Shown here piece by piece: positions 8,422 to 18,017 of a stretch of 64,000 bases of DNA (its first letter is position 1; each line of letters begins with the position of its first letter). The stretch is taken from NCBI GenBank assembly GCA_005882115.1, contig VBEG01000039.1:40580-104579 (forward strand), read 5' to 3'. The DNA comes from Chloroflexota bacterium (GTDB lineage: Bacteria; Chloroflexota; Dormibacteria; Dormibacterales; Dormibacteraceae). A program made the position numbers and the translations under genes. The notes under the pieces were generated by a model. That model did no database searches and had not been told where the DNA came from. It saw nothing but the letters and a program-made list of their open reading frames with translations.

Positions 8422-8437
8422 GTATGTACCAGCATAC
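8422..8437. promoter_or_regulatory. Probable TetR operator over the tetR -10 box
   Basis: GTATGTACCAGCATAC has 5-bp inverted arms (GTATG/CATAC) around six bases. It contains, on minus, the box TATGCT (8436-8431), eleven bases before the TetR ATG. A second perfect palindrome, CATACGTATG (8417-8426), overlaps the start codon. TetR proteins usually repress by covering their own promoter. That this one binds here is inference. Confidence 0.5.
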
Positions 8438-8460
8438 CGAGGGCCGGCAAGCGGCTGGGG

Positions 8461-8466
8461 GATAAT
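8461..8466 (+). promoter_or_regulatory. -10-like box of eda (GATAAT)
   Basis: GATAAT lies ten bases before the GTG at 8477, which supports that start and predicts an almost leaderless mRNA. Confidence 0.45.
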
Positions 8467-8476
8467 TCCCTGCGGC

Positions 8477-9109
8477 GTGCGGTCCATCGCCGAAGCTTTC
8501 CCCAACCGTATTTGCGGCGTGCTGCGCACCGAGAACGCCGACGCCGGATTTCAGGCCTGCCTGACGGCGCTCGAAGCGGGCGTGTTCACGATCGAGATCA
8601 CGAAGACGGTCCCGTCGTGCTTCGAGCTGATCAAAGGGCTCATCGCCACGACGGGAGGCAGGTATTCGGTCGGTGTGGGGACGGTGTGGGATCCGGGCGC
8701 GGTGACTGAGGCCAAGCAGGCCGGTGCCTCGTTCGTCGTGACGCCGGTTCTGCTGCCCGAGGTCGCCGACGCTTGCCGCAAGGAGGACATCCTGTGTGTC
8801 CTTGGCGCGCTGACCCCTACCGAGATCTACCAGGCGAGGCTTTCAGGCGCGGCGCTGGTGAAGGTGTTCCCAATCACACCGGTGGGTGGACCTCGCTACA
8901 TCGAATCACTGAACGGCCCGCTCGCCGGCGTTCCGTTCTGGGTTTCGGGCGGAGTGCCAATCGAGGACATAGGCGCCTACCTGCGGCTTGGCGTCAAGGC
9001 GGTGGGGCTCACGGGATCGCTGTTTCCTGCCGAAGCGCTCGCGACCAAGGACATGGAAACGATCCGGCGAAACGCCGAGCGGGCCGCTCGGGCGGCGGCG
9101 GCCGGCTAA
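8477..9109 (+). CDS. eda: 2-dehydro-3-deoxyphosphogluconate (KDPG) aldolase
   Basis: 210 aa from GTG 8477, the family's usual length. Splits KDPG into pyruvate and glyceraldehyde 3-phosphate in the Entner-Doudoroff or sugar-acid pathways. The Schiff-base Lys is in AALVKVFPI, the catalytic Glu in FTIEITKT, and the phosphate-binding GGV in WVSGGVPIEDI. The frame is open further upstream, but those residues (GGCGTCHTY...) match nothing in the family and cross the TetR promoter. No partner edd gene is nearby. A 4-hydroxy-2-oxoglutarate aldolase activity is also possible. Confidence 0.88.
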   Translation: MRSIAEAFPNRICGVLRTENADAGFQACLTALEAGVFTIEITKTVPSCFELIKGLIATTGGRYSVGVGTVWDPGAVTEAKQAGASFVVTPVLLPEVADACRKEDILCVLGALTPTEIYQARLSGAALVKVFPITPVGGPRYIESLNGPLAGVPFWVSGGVPIEDIGAYLRLGVKAVGLTGSLFPAEALATKDMETIRRNAERAARAAAAG

Positions 9110-9132
9110 CTCCAACCCGGCCCTCCGGCGCC

Positions 9133-9209
9133 GCCCCATCCCCCGCCTCCGGCGGGTACTTGCCCATAAATGGGGAAGAGTTCCACATCTCCCGACAAGT
9201 GGGGAGGCG
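9133..9209 (+). repeat. Palindromic element, copy A2 (intergenic)
   Basis: GCCCCATC, then the hairpin CCCGCC-TCC-GGCGGG (9142-9156), then ACTTGCCCATAAATGGGGAA and a degenerate third hairpin ending GTGGGGAGG. Same layout as A1 and A8. It lies between the convergent eda and pilin genes. Confidence 0.75.
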
Positions 9210-9220
9210 TTGGGTCCGAG

Positions 9221-9394
9221 CTAGCAGCCCACCTTGTAGTTGCACATGGTCGCGGTGATATTCGAGTACAAGTTCATCACCTGGCCGCCGGTCGTGATCA
9301 GCGCGATGATCACGATGAGCACCACGAGCGCCAGGATCAAGGCGAACTCGACCATGCCCTGGGCGCGCTGACGGGAACGAGCCCGGTTCAGCAC
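9221..9394 (-). CDS. Flp-type pilin, second of a tandem pair
   Basis: 57 aa from GTG 9394, which overlaps the stop of the pilin gene upstream. An ATG at 9412 is also in frame. Short basic leader, then QGMVEFALILALVVLIVIIA, the Flp/Fap pattern with Glu at +5 if cleavage follows the Ala of RAQG. One membrane helix follows, then a C-terminus with two Cys (TMCNYKVGC). It is nearly a duplicate of its neighbour. Flp pilins are processed by TadV and built by the Tad machine, none of which is in this window. Confidence 0.85.
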   Translation of the reverse strand: MLNRARSRQRAQGMVEFALILALVVLIVIIALITTGGQVMNLYSNITATMCNYKVGC

Positions 9395-9555
9395 CCCACG
9401 TGGTAGCTGCACATGGTGGCCGTGATGTTCGAGTAGACGTTCAACAACTGGCCGCCAGTCGTGATCAGAGCAACGATCACGATCAGGGCGATAAGCGCAA
9501 GAATCAGCGCGTACTCGACCATTCCCTGTGCGGATTGCAAGTTCAATTGGCGCAT
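9388..9555 (-). CDS. Flp-type pilin, first of a tandem pair
   Basis: 55 aa. Leader MRQLNLQSA, then QGMVEYALILALIALIVIVA and a C-terminal TMCSYHVGC. The ATG overlaps the stop of the hydroxylase FAD subunit (TGATG at 9557-9553), so translation is probably coupled to that gene. A TAAGCT box at 9573-9568, twelve bases before the ATG, could give it a promoter of its own. The two conserved Cys in both copies could form a disulfide. Confidence 0.85.
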   Translation of the reverse strand: MRQLNLQSAQGMVEYALILALIALIVIVALITTGGQLLNVYSNITATMCSYHVGC

Positions 9556-10562
9556 CACCGGCCTGAAAGCTTAACCACTGAGGCCCCCCCGTTGGTCGTT
9601 GCTCGCGCCAAAGCTTGCTCGACGACGACGCGAACCATTCGCTTCCGCCAGAAGTGGCTGAGGTCGGCGTTGTCGAGAGGTTTTGCCGGCTTGGCCGCCA
9701 GCTCGGCCGCTTCCCGTACGACGTCCGCTTCCAGCCGTTTTCCCTTCAGGAAAACTTCAGCCGCGGTCGCTTCCAACGGGTACGAGGCAACCGCCGACAA
9801 GACGATCCGGCAGCCGCTGACGACTTCGCCATCGAGCTGGAGCGCGACCGCCGCGCCCGCGACCGGGAAGTCGATCGAGCCACGCCGCCGGAGCTTTACG
9901 TAGGCGCTGCGCGTGTTCGGGCTCCCTTTGAGTCGAAGCGCGGTGACAACCTCTGACGGCTGCTTCGCCATGTACTCGATGCCGTCGTCGCGGTAGAGCG
10001 AGGCGACGGGAACCTCGCGCTCGCCATCCACGCCGACCAGCGTCACGACTCCTTCGAGGGCCATCGCCATGGGCGCAGTGTCCGACGAAGAGACGGCCCA
10101 GCACCGGGGACTGCTCGGTGCGACGAGACAGATGTCCCCATCTTTCTTCAAACAGAACCCGGCAGCCTTGCGCCACTCGTAGGTCATGTCGTAGTAGTTG
10201 CATCGCGTGTCGACGCAGAGGTTTCCTCCGATGGTGCCGGCGTTGCGCAAGGGGGGAGACGAGACGAGACCGGCGGCTTGTGCGTAGCCAGTGAAGTGTT
10301 CGTTCAGATGCGCGTTGTGTGCGGCGGCGCTCAAGGTTACGCCTGCGTCGATGCTGTGCTCGGCGGACCCGTTGCGGATCTCGCGCGGCAGGAAATCGAG
10401 CCCGATCAATGTGTCGATCTCGAACTGGCGGCGTTTCAGTTTTGGAAATAGGTCGGTGCCTCCGGCCACGAACATCGCGCTCGGGCCCAGACCCGCCGCC
10501 ATCTTCGCGGCCTCGCGCGCCGTCTTCGGCTGCAGGTAATTAAATCGCGGCAGTCGCAGCAT
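9555..10562 (-). CDS. Molybdenum hydroxylase FAD/[4Fe-4S] subunit, 4-hydroxybenzoyl-CoA reductase beta type
   Basis: 335 aa. The N-terminal FAD fold shows FVAGGTDLFPKLK and NAGTIGGNLC. A ~40-residue insert carries C-x15-C-x7-C-x8-C (CNYYDMTYEWRKAAGFC, then ICLVAPSSPRC). This spacing matches the [4Fe-4S] loop of the 4-hydroxybenzoyl-CoA reductase beta subunit and is absent from CO dehydrogenase or xanthine dehydrogenase FAD subunits. The enzyme probably dehydroxylates, or oxidises, an aromatic acyl-CoA. It is the last of three subunit genes, ordered 2Fe-2S, Mo, FAD. Confidence 0.88.
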   Translation of the reverse strand: MLRLPRFNYLQPKTAREAAKMAAGLGPSAMFVAGGTDLFPKLKRRQFEIDTLIGLDFLPREIRNGSAEHSIDAGVTLSAAAHNAHLNEHFTGYAQAAGLVSSPPLRNAGTIGGNLCVDTRCNYYDMTYEWRKAAGFCLKKDGDICLVAPSSPRCWAVSSSDTAPMAMALEGVVTLVGVDGEREVPVASLYRDDGIEYMAKQPSEVVTALRLKGSPNTRSAYVKLRRRGSIDFPVAGAAVALQLDGEVVSGCRIVLSAVASYPLEATAAEVFLKGKRLEADVVREAAELAAKPAKPLDNADLSHFWRKRMVRVVVEQALARATTNGGASVVKLSGR

Positions 10563-12952
10563 CGAGGTCCTTGGGCGGTGGCTCTACTTTGATCACCGGC
10601 GGATACGGAATCGACGGAAAGCGCGGCGGTCCGTAGCGCGCGGGCTCTCCTTTCTCTTTGCGGCGCAACGCCTCGACCACTTTCTCGGGCGTCACTGGGA
10701 TCTCGTCGATCCACACCCCAAGGGCGTCGAACACCGCGGCGCACAGCGCCGGCGGGACTGGGAGCAGCGGGCCCTGTCCTGCCTCCTTCGCGCCGTAGGG
10801 CCCTTCCGGGTCAACCGTCTCGACGATGAACGTCTCGATCTCCGGCGTATCCAGAAACGTGGGTGACTTGTACTCCAGCATCGACGGCCACTTGTGCAGG
10901 CCTTTGCGAAATGCCTGCTCTTCCATCAGAGCTTCCCCTAGGCCCATGTACACGCTTCCCTCGACCTGTCCCTCGACAAGCAGCGGGTTAATGGCGCGGC
11001 CCACGTCGTGGGCGATCCACACTTTGTTCACGCGCACCAGCCCCGTGCGCGCGTCCGCGTCGAGGTCGACTACGCAAGCGGAGTAGCTGTACGCGGGACT
11101 TGGTCCGACACCAGAGCCCTTGAACGGCCCGGCGATCTTGGGCGGCGTGTAGCTTCCCGCGCTGGTCAGGGTGCCGAACCGCGCCTCGGCCAGGATGCTT
11201 GCTTCCTCGAAGCTGAGGTCGCCGATGCGGCCGTCGGTCACCTCGACGTCGGCAGGGTCGCGGCTCATCTTCGCCGCCGCGGCCTCCACAAGCTTCGCGC
11301 GCATCTTTCGCGCGGCTTCGAGCGCCGCGTTGCCCGCCATGAACGTCACACGTGAGGAATAGGAACCCAGGTCGATGGGAGTCGTGTCGGTGTCGGCGGT
11401 TACCAGGCGGATGTCGGGAGGCTGGAGTCCAAGCTCCTCGGCCACGATCGAGGCCAGCACCGAATCTGATCCCTGCCCTATGTCCATGGCACCGCAGAAG
11501 ACGGTGATGCCTCCCCGGTCGACCTTGATCTGCACCTCGGAATGGGGCATATCGTTCCAGTAGATGGCCGTACCCGCGCCGGACATGTAGCTGGAAATGG
11601 CGAAGCCCATACCGTGACCCGCGCGCCTGGTCCGATCTTGATAACCGGACGCGTTCATCACGCGCTCGGTGCACTCTTCGAGTCCGCACGAGGTGACGCG
11701 TAGCCAGTTCACGGTCCTGCTGTAGGGCTTGACGAAGTTGCGCCGTTTGAGGTCGACCGGATCCAGGCCGAGGTCGCGCGCGATCTTCTCCAGGTGGAGC
11801 TCCAACGCGAAGCGCGGCTGCGGAGTGCCATGCCCACGCTTGGGTCCGCAAGGCGGTTTGTTGGTGAACACACGACAGCCTTCGAAACGGTAGGCGGGAA
11901 TATCGTAAGTGACGGTCTGGAGCGCACCCGTGTAGAAGGTGGAGGCGACTCCGTATGAGCCGTAGGCGCCTCCATCGAGGGCGCTGCGGAAATGCATCGC
12001 GGTGATGCGGCCCTCGCGCGTCACGCCGGTCCTGACCCACATCAGCACGGGATGCCGGCCGCGGTGCGCGTAGAAAACCTCTTCGCGGCTGAGGGTGCAC
12101 TTGACGGGCCGACCGGTGAGCATCGCGAGCTTGGCGACGATGATCTCGTGCGCGAAGGGATCGGTCTTTCCACCGAAGCCTCCGCCGTGTGCCGCTCCGA
12201 TCACGCGGATCCGGTTCATCGGCAGCTCGAGCACCTTCGACAGGGCGCGGTGCACGTAATGGACGACCTGGGTCGATGACCAGAGCGTCACCTTGCCGTC
12301 GACAAACGTCGCGATGGCGCTGTGCTGCTCCATCGGCAGGTGCGTGTTGCCCTGAAAGAAGAAGACGTCCTCGCGGACATGCTCGGCGCGGCTGAATCCG
12401 TCGTCCACATCTCCGAACTCCAGCGCCACGAACTTGTGGACATTGTTGGGGCCGCCGTAGTCCTGGACCCGCTCGTCTTTCGGGGGCTGTAGCGCGGCGT
12501 CGATCGACATCACCGGCTCGAGGACCTCGTATTCGACGTTGATCGCGTCGCAGGCCGCGGCCGCGATCTCTTCCTCGGTCGCCGCGACCGCAGCGATTGG
12601 GTCGCCGACGTAGCGGACCTTTTCGTGCTCGAGGGCGCGCTCGTCCTGCGTGACGGGGAGGATGCCGAACTTGATCGGAAGGTCCGCGCCGGTGATCACA
12701 GCGATGACGCCCGGGATGCGACGGGCGGCGGAGGTGTCGATCGAGAGGATGCGCGCGTGCGGGTGCGGGCTGCGCAGGATCTTGCAGTGCAGGGTGCGCG
12801 CCGGCAGCATGTCGTCCGCGTACACCGCGCGCCCGGTGACCTTCGTCGCGGCGTCGACCTTCGGCAGCGGCTTGCCCACCACCTTGAGGTCAGCGCTTTC
12901 ACCTCCCCGCCTTGCCGGGGAGGTCGACGGCCTAGCCGGCGGGAGGGGGTTT

Positions 12953-12960
<8 letters not shown>
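10540..12960 (-). CDS. Molybdenum hydroxylase large (molybdopterin) subunit
   Basis: 806 aa from ATG 12960. Xanthine dehydrogenase family Mo subunit: GKPLPKVDAATKVTGRAVYA near the N-terminus, the cofactor loops AAHGGGFGGKTDPFAHE and FCGAMDIGQGSD, and the catalytic Glu in GAKEAGQGPLL near the C-terminus. With its neighbours it forms an enzyme like 4-hydroxybenzoyl-CoA reductase. The first ~20 residues (PPARPSTSPARRGG) are encoded by a palindromic repeat (copy A3). The native start may therefore have been changed by its insertion. It overlaps both neighbouring genes. Confidence 0.92.
12900..12952 (-). repeat. Palindromic element, copy A3 (coding, N-terminus of Mo subunit)
   Basis: The hairpin CCTCCCCG-6 nt-CGGGGAGG (12902-12923) is followed by CGGCCTAGCCGGCGGGAGGG. 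On the coding strand it supplies residues ~3-20 of the large subunit, just before the conserved domain begins. It is in frame and does not break the gene. Confidence 0.7.
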
Positions 12961-13449
<489 letters not shown>

Positions 13450-13450
<1 letters not shown>

Positions 13451-14229
13451 CAAGATCCGAGCATATTCCTGACCGCTTTCGCGCACTCCCAGAGATCCGG
13501 CACCACCGCCTCAGCACGGCTCATCGCGGGTGCGGGGTCGTCGGGATGGACGAGGATCGCCCGCATGCCCAGCTCGAGCGCCGGCTCGATGTCGTTCTCC
13601 TCGCGGTTGCCGATGACAACGCATTTCTCGGCGCCGACGCCCGCCCATCGCATCGCCATCTCAAACACCGCGGGATGTGGCTTCAGGCGTCCCGCGTCGA
13701 CCGAGGTGATGACGCCGTCTATGTGCTCGGCCATGCCCAGCAGGCGAAAGTCCTCCCAGTAGCTGTCGGCGTCGCGCCAGTACGTGTTGCTGGCGATGAC
13801 GTTGCGCATGCCAAGGCGGCGGATCTCGGCGAGGAGCTCGACGGCCCCGGGCAGCGGCTTCATCCGGTCGGAGACGGGGATCGACATGGCGCGACGGATG
13901 CGCCGGATCGTGTCTGCGTCCGCCGGCAGACCGCAACGGCTGAGGCTCGCGCTAATGAGCAACTCGGCCGGCGAGTTGATCGAGACCTTGTTCTCGGTCG
14001 AGATGGTGCGCGCCTCGTCGCCCGGCCGGCTGCTCTCGATCAGGTCATCCGCCAGCGCCTCGACCGTCGCCGCCTCGATCCCGGGCATCGCGGCTCGAAT
14101 CCGGACCCGACGGCCAACGGCATCTTCCTTGCGGATCGGCCAGGAATTCGGCCACAACGTGCCGCCCACGTCGATCAGTGCGACTTGCAGCCTCCCCACT
14201 CGCTGGGGATTCTGGCCGGGCGCGTTCAC
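13450..14229 (-). CDS. HAD superfamily hydrolase
   Basis: 259 aa. Motif I reads LIDVGGTLWPNS, so the nucleophile Asp is present but the second Asp of DxD is Gly. VIASNTYW (motif II), GRLKPHPAVFEMAM (motif III Lys) and VVIGNREENDIEPALELGM (motif IV) follow. The DxGGT variant is found in several HAD branches, so activity on a phosphate ester is likely but the substrate is unknown. It is the first gene of the hydroxylase operon and is coupled to the 2Fe-2S subunit by ATGA. Confidence 0.85.
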
Positions 14230-14279
14230 GCGCCCGGCCTGGTGGTGGTGAGTGGTCGGGCCACTGCCGCGGTGTCTCC

Positions 14280-14285
14280 TATGAT
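14280..14285 (+). promoter_or_regulatory. -10-like box of aroC (TATGAT)
   Basis: TATGAT, seven bases before the ATG at 14293. An in-frame ATG at 14281 lies inside this box and so is unlikely to be the start. Confidence 0.5.
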
Positions 14286-14292
14286 CGCCTCC

Positions 14293-15453
14293 ATGCTCCG
14301 GTTCTTGACCTCAGGCGAGTCACACGGGCCCCAGCTCACGGTCGTCATCGAAGGATTGCCGGCCGGACTCGAGATCAGCGAGGAAGATCTTCGCCGGGAT
14401 CTCGCGCGGAGGCAAGGCGGACATGGCCGCGGAGGGCGCCAGAAGATCGAGACCGACTTGGCGCGGATCGTCAGTGGTGTGCGGGGCGGCTTCACGATCG
14501 GCAGCCCGGTGACTCTTGTTCTCGAGAACAAGGACCACGTCAACTGGACCGGCCAGATGACCGCATCCAAGGAAGGCTTCGAGCCGAAGGTGGTGACGCG
14601 CCTCCGACCTGGTCACGCCGACTTGGCCGGGGCGCTCAAGTACGGGCACACCGACATCCGCAACGTGCTGGAGCGGTCCTCGGCGCGCGAGACGGCGACC
14701 AGGGTGGCAGCGGGTGGGATCGCTCGCAAGCTGCTAGGCCATTTCGGCATCGACGTCGTCAGCTTCACGCAGTCGATCGGCACCGTCGACATCGGATTCG
14801 ACGGCTGCGACCCGGACATCCTGACCGAAGACGACGTTGAGAAGTCGCCGGTCCGCTGCCCCGACCCCGAAGCTTCCCAGCGCATGGTCGCCGCGATCGA
14901 TGAGGCTGCCGAGCAGGGAGACACGCTGGGCGGGACTTTTCGCGTCATCGCGCGCGGTGTGCCCGCCGGGCTGGGCAGCTACGTGCACTGGGACCGCAAG
15001 CTGGACGGCCGGCTCGCGCAGGCGGTGCTGTCGATCAACGCGGTGAAGGGAGTGGAGTTCGGAGCGGGATTCGAGGGCGCGGCGCGGCGCGGTTCCGAAT
15101 TCCACGACGAGATCGACTACCAGGAAGGTCGCTTCCGCCACCTGACCAATCGCGCGGGAGGCCTGACCGGCGGCGTGACGAACGGCGAGCCGATCGACCT
15201 GCGGGTGGCGATCAAGCCGATCTCGACGATGAAGAAGCCGATGGCATCGATCGACCTGAAGACGAAGGCAAAAACCGAGGCGCACTACGAGCGCAGCGAC
15301 GTTTGTGTAGTGCCGGCGGCCGGCGTCATCGGCGAGGCCGTGGTCGCGCTTGTGATCGCGGACGCGTTGCTCGAGAAGTTCGGCGGCGACTCGATGAATG
15401 AGCTCGAGCGCAACTACCGGTCCTACGTAGAGTCGATCGCGCATCCCGGATAG
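14293..15453 (+). CDS. aroC: Chorismate synthase
   Basis: 386 aa. Last step of the shikimate pathway: 5-enolpyruvylshikimate 3-phosphate to chorismate, with reduced FMN. The start MLRFLTSGESHGPQ matches the family N-terminus exactly. RPGHADLAGALKYGHTDIRN, ERSSARETATRVAAG and the C-terminal VVPAAGVIGEA are all conserved. The frame is open much further upstream, but that part is antisense to the HAD gene. The TAG stop lies inside a CCGGATAGTCCGG repeat. Confidence 0.97.
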   Translation: MLRFLTSGESHGPQLTVVIEGLPAGLEISEEDLRRDLARRQGGHGRGGRQKIETDLARIVSGVRGGFTIGSPVTLVLENKDHVNWTGQMTASKEGFEPKVVTRLRPGHADLAGALKYGHTDIRNVLERSSARETATRVAAGGIARKLLGHFGIDVVSFTQSIGTVDIGFDGCDPDILTEDDVEKSPVRCPDPEASQRMVAAIDEAAEQGDTLGGTFRVIARGVPAGLGSYVHWDRKLDGRLAQAVLSINAVKGVEFGAGFEGAARRGSEFHDEIDYQEGRFRHLTNRAGGLTGGVTNGEPIDLRVAIKPISTMKKPMASIDLKTKAKTEAHYERSDVCVVPAAGVIGEAVVALVIADALLEKFGGDSMNELERNYRSYVESIAHPG

Positions 15454-15509
15454 TCCGGACAAAGCGAGCGGAACCCCACCAAGAATCCCGGACAGTCCGG
15501 ACTATCCGG
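15446..15509. repeat. CCGGACTATCCGG palindromic repeat, further copies
   Basis: CCGGATAGTCCGG at 15446-15458 spans the aroC stop. A compound copy at 15488-15509 joins CCGGACAGTCCGG and CCGGACTATCCGG. The location is between convergent aroC and a crotonase gene, where a bidirectional terminator would be expected. The sequence matches the unit at 1442-1454, 14 kb away. Confidence 0.6.
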
Positions 15510-15525
15510 AAGGGGAGGGCTCTGA

Positions 15526-16302
15526 TTACTCCCCTTTGAAGTCGGGCTTCCGCTTTTCCCCGAAGGCCTTGATCCCTTCGTTGGCGTCCTTGGAGACGAA
15601 GACGCGGCTGATCGCTTCGCGCTCGAGGGCGAGGCCCAGGTCAAGCGGCGCGCTGTAGCCCTGCGTGATCGCGAGCTTCGCGTGGCCGAGTGCCACGCTG
15701 GGTCCGGCCGCGATCTTGGTCGCGTAGTCGATCGCCTCCTGCCGGCACGAGGCGGCGTCGGGAAACAGGCGGTCCACCAGCCCCGCTTCCTTCGCCTTCG
15801 CCGGCGGCACCGTCGTTGCGTTGAGGATCATGTCCAGGCCTTTCGCAAGGCCGACCAGCCGCGGCAGCCGCTGGGTGCCGCCACTGCCCGGAAAGAGACC
15901 GAGGTTGAGCTCCGGCAGCCCGATCTGGTAGGAGCCCTCCGCCGCAAAACGCATATCGCACGCGAGCGCGAGCTCGAATCCGCCGCCGAGGCAATGCCCG
16001 CAGATGGCCGCGATGAAAACGATCGGCGTGTTCTCCATCTTTCGAAACGCCTCATGCGCCAGCGTCGCGGTCATCACGCGTGAGCGAGTTGTGCCGGACG
16101 CGAAGGCGCTGACATCGGCCCCCGCGGAAAAGAACTTCTCCGACGCGCTTGTGACGACCACAGCATGGATGTCCTCGTCGGCTCGCACATCGTCCACCGC
16201 ACCGGCGAACGAGCGGAGGAACGCGTAGTCGTAGCTGTTCGCGGGCGGGCGATCGAGGACAATGACTCCGACCCCGCCCTGCTTCTCCAATCTGACCGAC
16301 AT
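15526..16302 (-). CDS. Enoyl-CoA hydratase (crotonase family)
   Basis: 258 aa from ATG 16302. Hydratase glutamates are present in [11 protein letters not shown] and [28 protein letters not shown] is the oxyanion segment, and the C-terminus is [11 protein letters not shown]. Third crotonase of the window, alone and divergent from an aldehyde dehydrogenase gene. The minus frame stays open to 17172, but that is antisense to the dehydrogenase. Substrate unknown. Confidence 0.9.
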   Translation of the reverse strand: MSVRLEKQGGVGVIVLDRPPANSYDYAFLRSFAGAVDDVRADEDIHAVVVTSASEKFFSAGADVSAFASGTTRSRVMTATLAHEAFRKMENTPIVFIAAICGHCLGGGFELALACDMRFAAEGSYQIGLPELNLGLFPGSGGTQRLPRLVGLAKGLDMILNATTVPPAKAKEAGLVDRLFPDAASCRQEAIDYATKIAAGPSVALGHAKLAITQGYSAPLDLGLALEREAISRVFVSKDANEGIKAFGEKRKPDFKGE

Positions 16303-16354
16303 AGCGAACCCGATAACCTTATCGAAGAACCAAAACCAGGCACGGGGGTGGCGT

Positions 16355-17785
16355 ATGGCGACGATGATCATCGAAGGCGACCGGGCAAAGGCCGCCTCTG
16401 GCAAGACGTACGAGGTCCGCAATCCGGCGACCGGAGAAGTCGTCGACGAAGTTCCGGCGGGCGGTGCCGCCGACGTGGACAAGGCCGCCCAGGCTGCGTC
16501 TAAGGCTTTCGCCACCTGGTCGAAGCTGCCGGCGAACAAGCGCGCTGAGGTCCTGCACAGGGCGTCGCAGCACATGCTGGGCAAGGTGGAGGAGATCGCG
16601 CCCATCCTGACCAAGGAGCAGGGCAAGACGCTGCTTGAGTCGCGCATTGAAGCGCAGCGTTTCGGGGAGAACATCGCATGGTTCGCCGACCTCGCGGACA
16701 AGATCCACGGCGAGCACGTGCGCCTGCCCGACCTGACGACATACGGGCTCGTCATCCGCAAGCCGATCGGCGTGTGCGGCGCCATCGTGCCGTGGAACTT
16801 TCCGCTGACGCTCGCCGCGAACAAGGTCGCACCCGCGATCGCGGCCGGCAACACGGTCGTCCTGAAACCGGCGAGCACGACGCCGCTGTCAACACTTGCG
16901 TGCATCGAAGCGCTGATCGAGGGCGGGTTGCCAGAGGGCGTGGTCAACGTTGTGCTAGGCCAGGCGACTGGCGAGGCGATCGTGTCCCATCCCTTGATCA
17001 GGAAGATCGCGCTCACCGGCTCGACGCCGACCGGCAAGAAGGTGATGGCACGCGCGGCGGAAGGCTTGAAGAAGGTCACGCTCGAGCTCGGTGGCAGCGA
17101 CCCGTGCATCGTGCTCGACGACGCGGACATCGAGGGCGCCGCGAGGGCGATCTCGATCGGCCGGTTCTTCAACTGCGGTCAGGCATGCCTGGCGGTCAAG
17201 CGACTCTACGTGCAGGATGGCGTCTACGACGCGCTGCTCGAGAAGCTCATCGCGCGAGCTTCCAAGTTGAAGCCGGGCAACGGGTTGGAGAAGGACAGCC
17301 GCATGGGACCGATGCACACCGAGACGCAGCGCGCAGAGGTTGAGGCGCAGGTGAAGGATGCCATCGACCGTGGCGCCAAGGCTGCCCACGGCGGCGGCAG
17401 GCCCAAGGGCGCCGAGTATGAGAAGGGTTGGTTCATCGAGCCGACGATCCTGGAGAACGTGCCGGACGGCGCTCGCATGTGGACCGAGGAGGTCTTCGGG
17501 CCCGCGCTGCCGATCCGCCGCATCAAAGACCTCGACGAAGGTCTTCGACTCGCCAACGACTCGCAGTTCGGCCTCGGGTCGTCGATCTGGACCACCAACA
17601 TGGCCGCCGCGAATCGGGCGGTCCAGGAGCTCGAGGCGGGATACACGTGGGTCAATGCGCTCCAGATCGCGCACGACGAGCTTCCCTTTGGAGGCACCAA
17701 ACAGTCGGGCTTCGGCAAGGAGCATGGGGTGGAGGCTTTCCTCCAGTACACCGAGGAAAAGTCGGTTGTCTACGGCGGAATGTGA
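16355..17785 (+). CDS. NAD(P)-dependent aldehyde dehydrogenase
   Basis: 476 aa, ALDH superfamily. Oxidises an aldehyde to its acid. The cofactor-binding segment is IVPWNFPLTLAANKVAPAI, the catalytic Glu is in VTLELGGSDP and the catalytic Cys in FFNCGQACLA. The length and the C-terminal PFGGTKQSGFGKEHG resemble succinate-semialdehyde dehydrogenases. I started at ATG 16355 (MATMIIEGDRAKAASGK), because the upstream open frame is antisense to the crotonase gene and unlike the family. Confidence 0.93.
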   Translation: MATMIIEGDRAKAASGKTYEVRNPATGEVVDEVPAGGAADVDKAAQAASKAFATWSKLPANKRAEVLHRASQHMLGKVEEIAPILTKEQGKTLLESRIEAQRFGENIAWFADLADKIHGEHVRLPDLTTYGLVIRKPIGVCGAIVPWNFPLTLAANKVAPAIAAGNTVVLKPASTTPLSTLACIEALIEGGLPEGVVNVVLGQATGEAIVSHPLIRKIALTGSTPTGKKVMARAAEGLKKVTLELGGSDPCIVLDDADIEGAARAISIGRFFNCGQACLAVKRLYVQDGVYDALLEKLIARASKLKPGNGLEKDSRMGPMHTETQRAEVEAQVKDAIDRGAKAAHGGGRPKGAEYEKGWFIEPTILENVPDGARMWTEEVFGPALPIRRIKDLDEGLRLANDSQFGLGSSIWTTNMAAANRAVQELEAGYTWVNALQIAHDELPFGGTKQSGFGKEHGVEAFLQYTEEKSVVYGGM

Positions 17786-17812
17786 GGTGACCGCGCCGAG
17801 TAGTTAGCTGGG

Positions 17813-18007
17813 GTGAGGACCGGGCTCGCGATCGTCGGCGCGCTGATGCTGCTCGCGGGGGCGGTGTTCGCAGGTCAGGGCCTGGGCTACATACCCGGCA
17901 GCTACATGACCGGGGACGTCAAGTGGTTCTGGATCGGGTCGGCGATGGTCGTGGTCGGGCTGGTCATGGGCGTGGTCGCCCTAGTCCGGCCCGCTAAGAG
18001 GGTATAG
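17813..18007 (+). CDS. Small membrane protein, two helices
   Basis: 64 aa, GTG start. Two hydrophobic segments (residues ~3-22 and ~40-58) are joined by a loop GYIPGSYMTGDVKW, with a basic end RPAKRV. It is not recognised beyond resembling short two-helix proteins common in high-GC bacteria. It follows the aldehyde dehydrogenase by 27 bases and may be cotranscribed. Confidence 0.6.
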   Translation: MRTGLAIVGALMLLAGAVFAGQGLGYIPGSYMTGDVKWFWIGSAMVVVGLVMGVVALVRPAKRV

Positions 18008-18017
18008 CTCAGCTCCA

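Noticed and set aside
9388..9555. Assembly duplication creating the two pilins
   Set aside because: The two copies differ at several codons and in their leaders, so they are diverged paralogues rather than a repeated read segment.
10988..12100. Long minus-strand open frame (370 codons) inside the hydroxylase large subunit
   Set aside because: It is in another frame of a clearly conserved gene, is rich in Arg/Pro/Gly/His, and matches no family. It is a shadow typical of high GC.
13546..14280. In-frame N-terminal extension of chorismate synthase
   Set aside because: The family N-terminus begins at 14293 and a -10 box sits just before it; the extension is antisense to the HAD gene.
16303..17172. 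N-terminal extension of the minus-strand crotonase
   Set aside because: Antisense to the aldehyde dehydrogenase; the crotonase domain begins at 16302.
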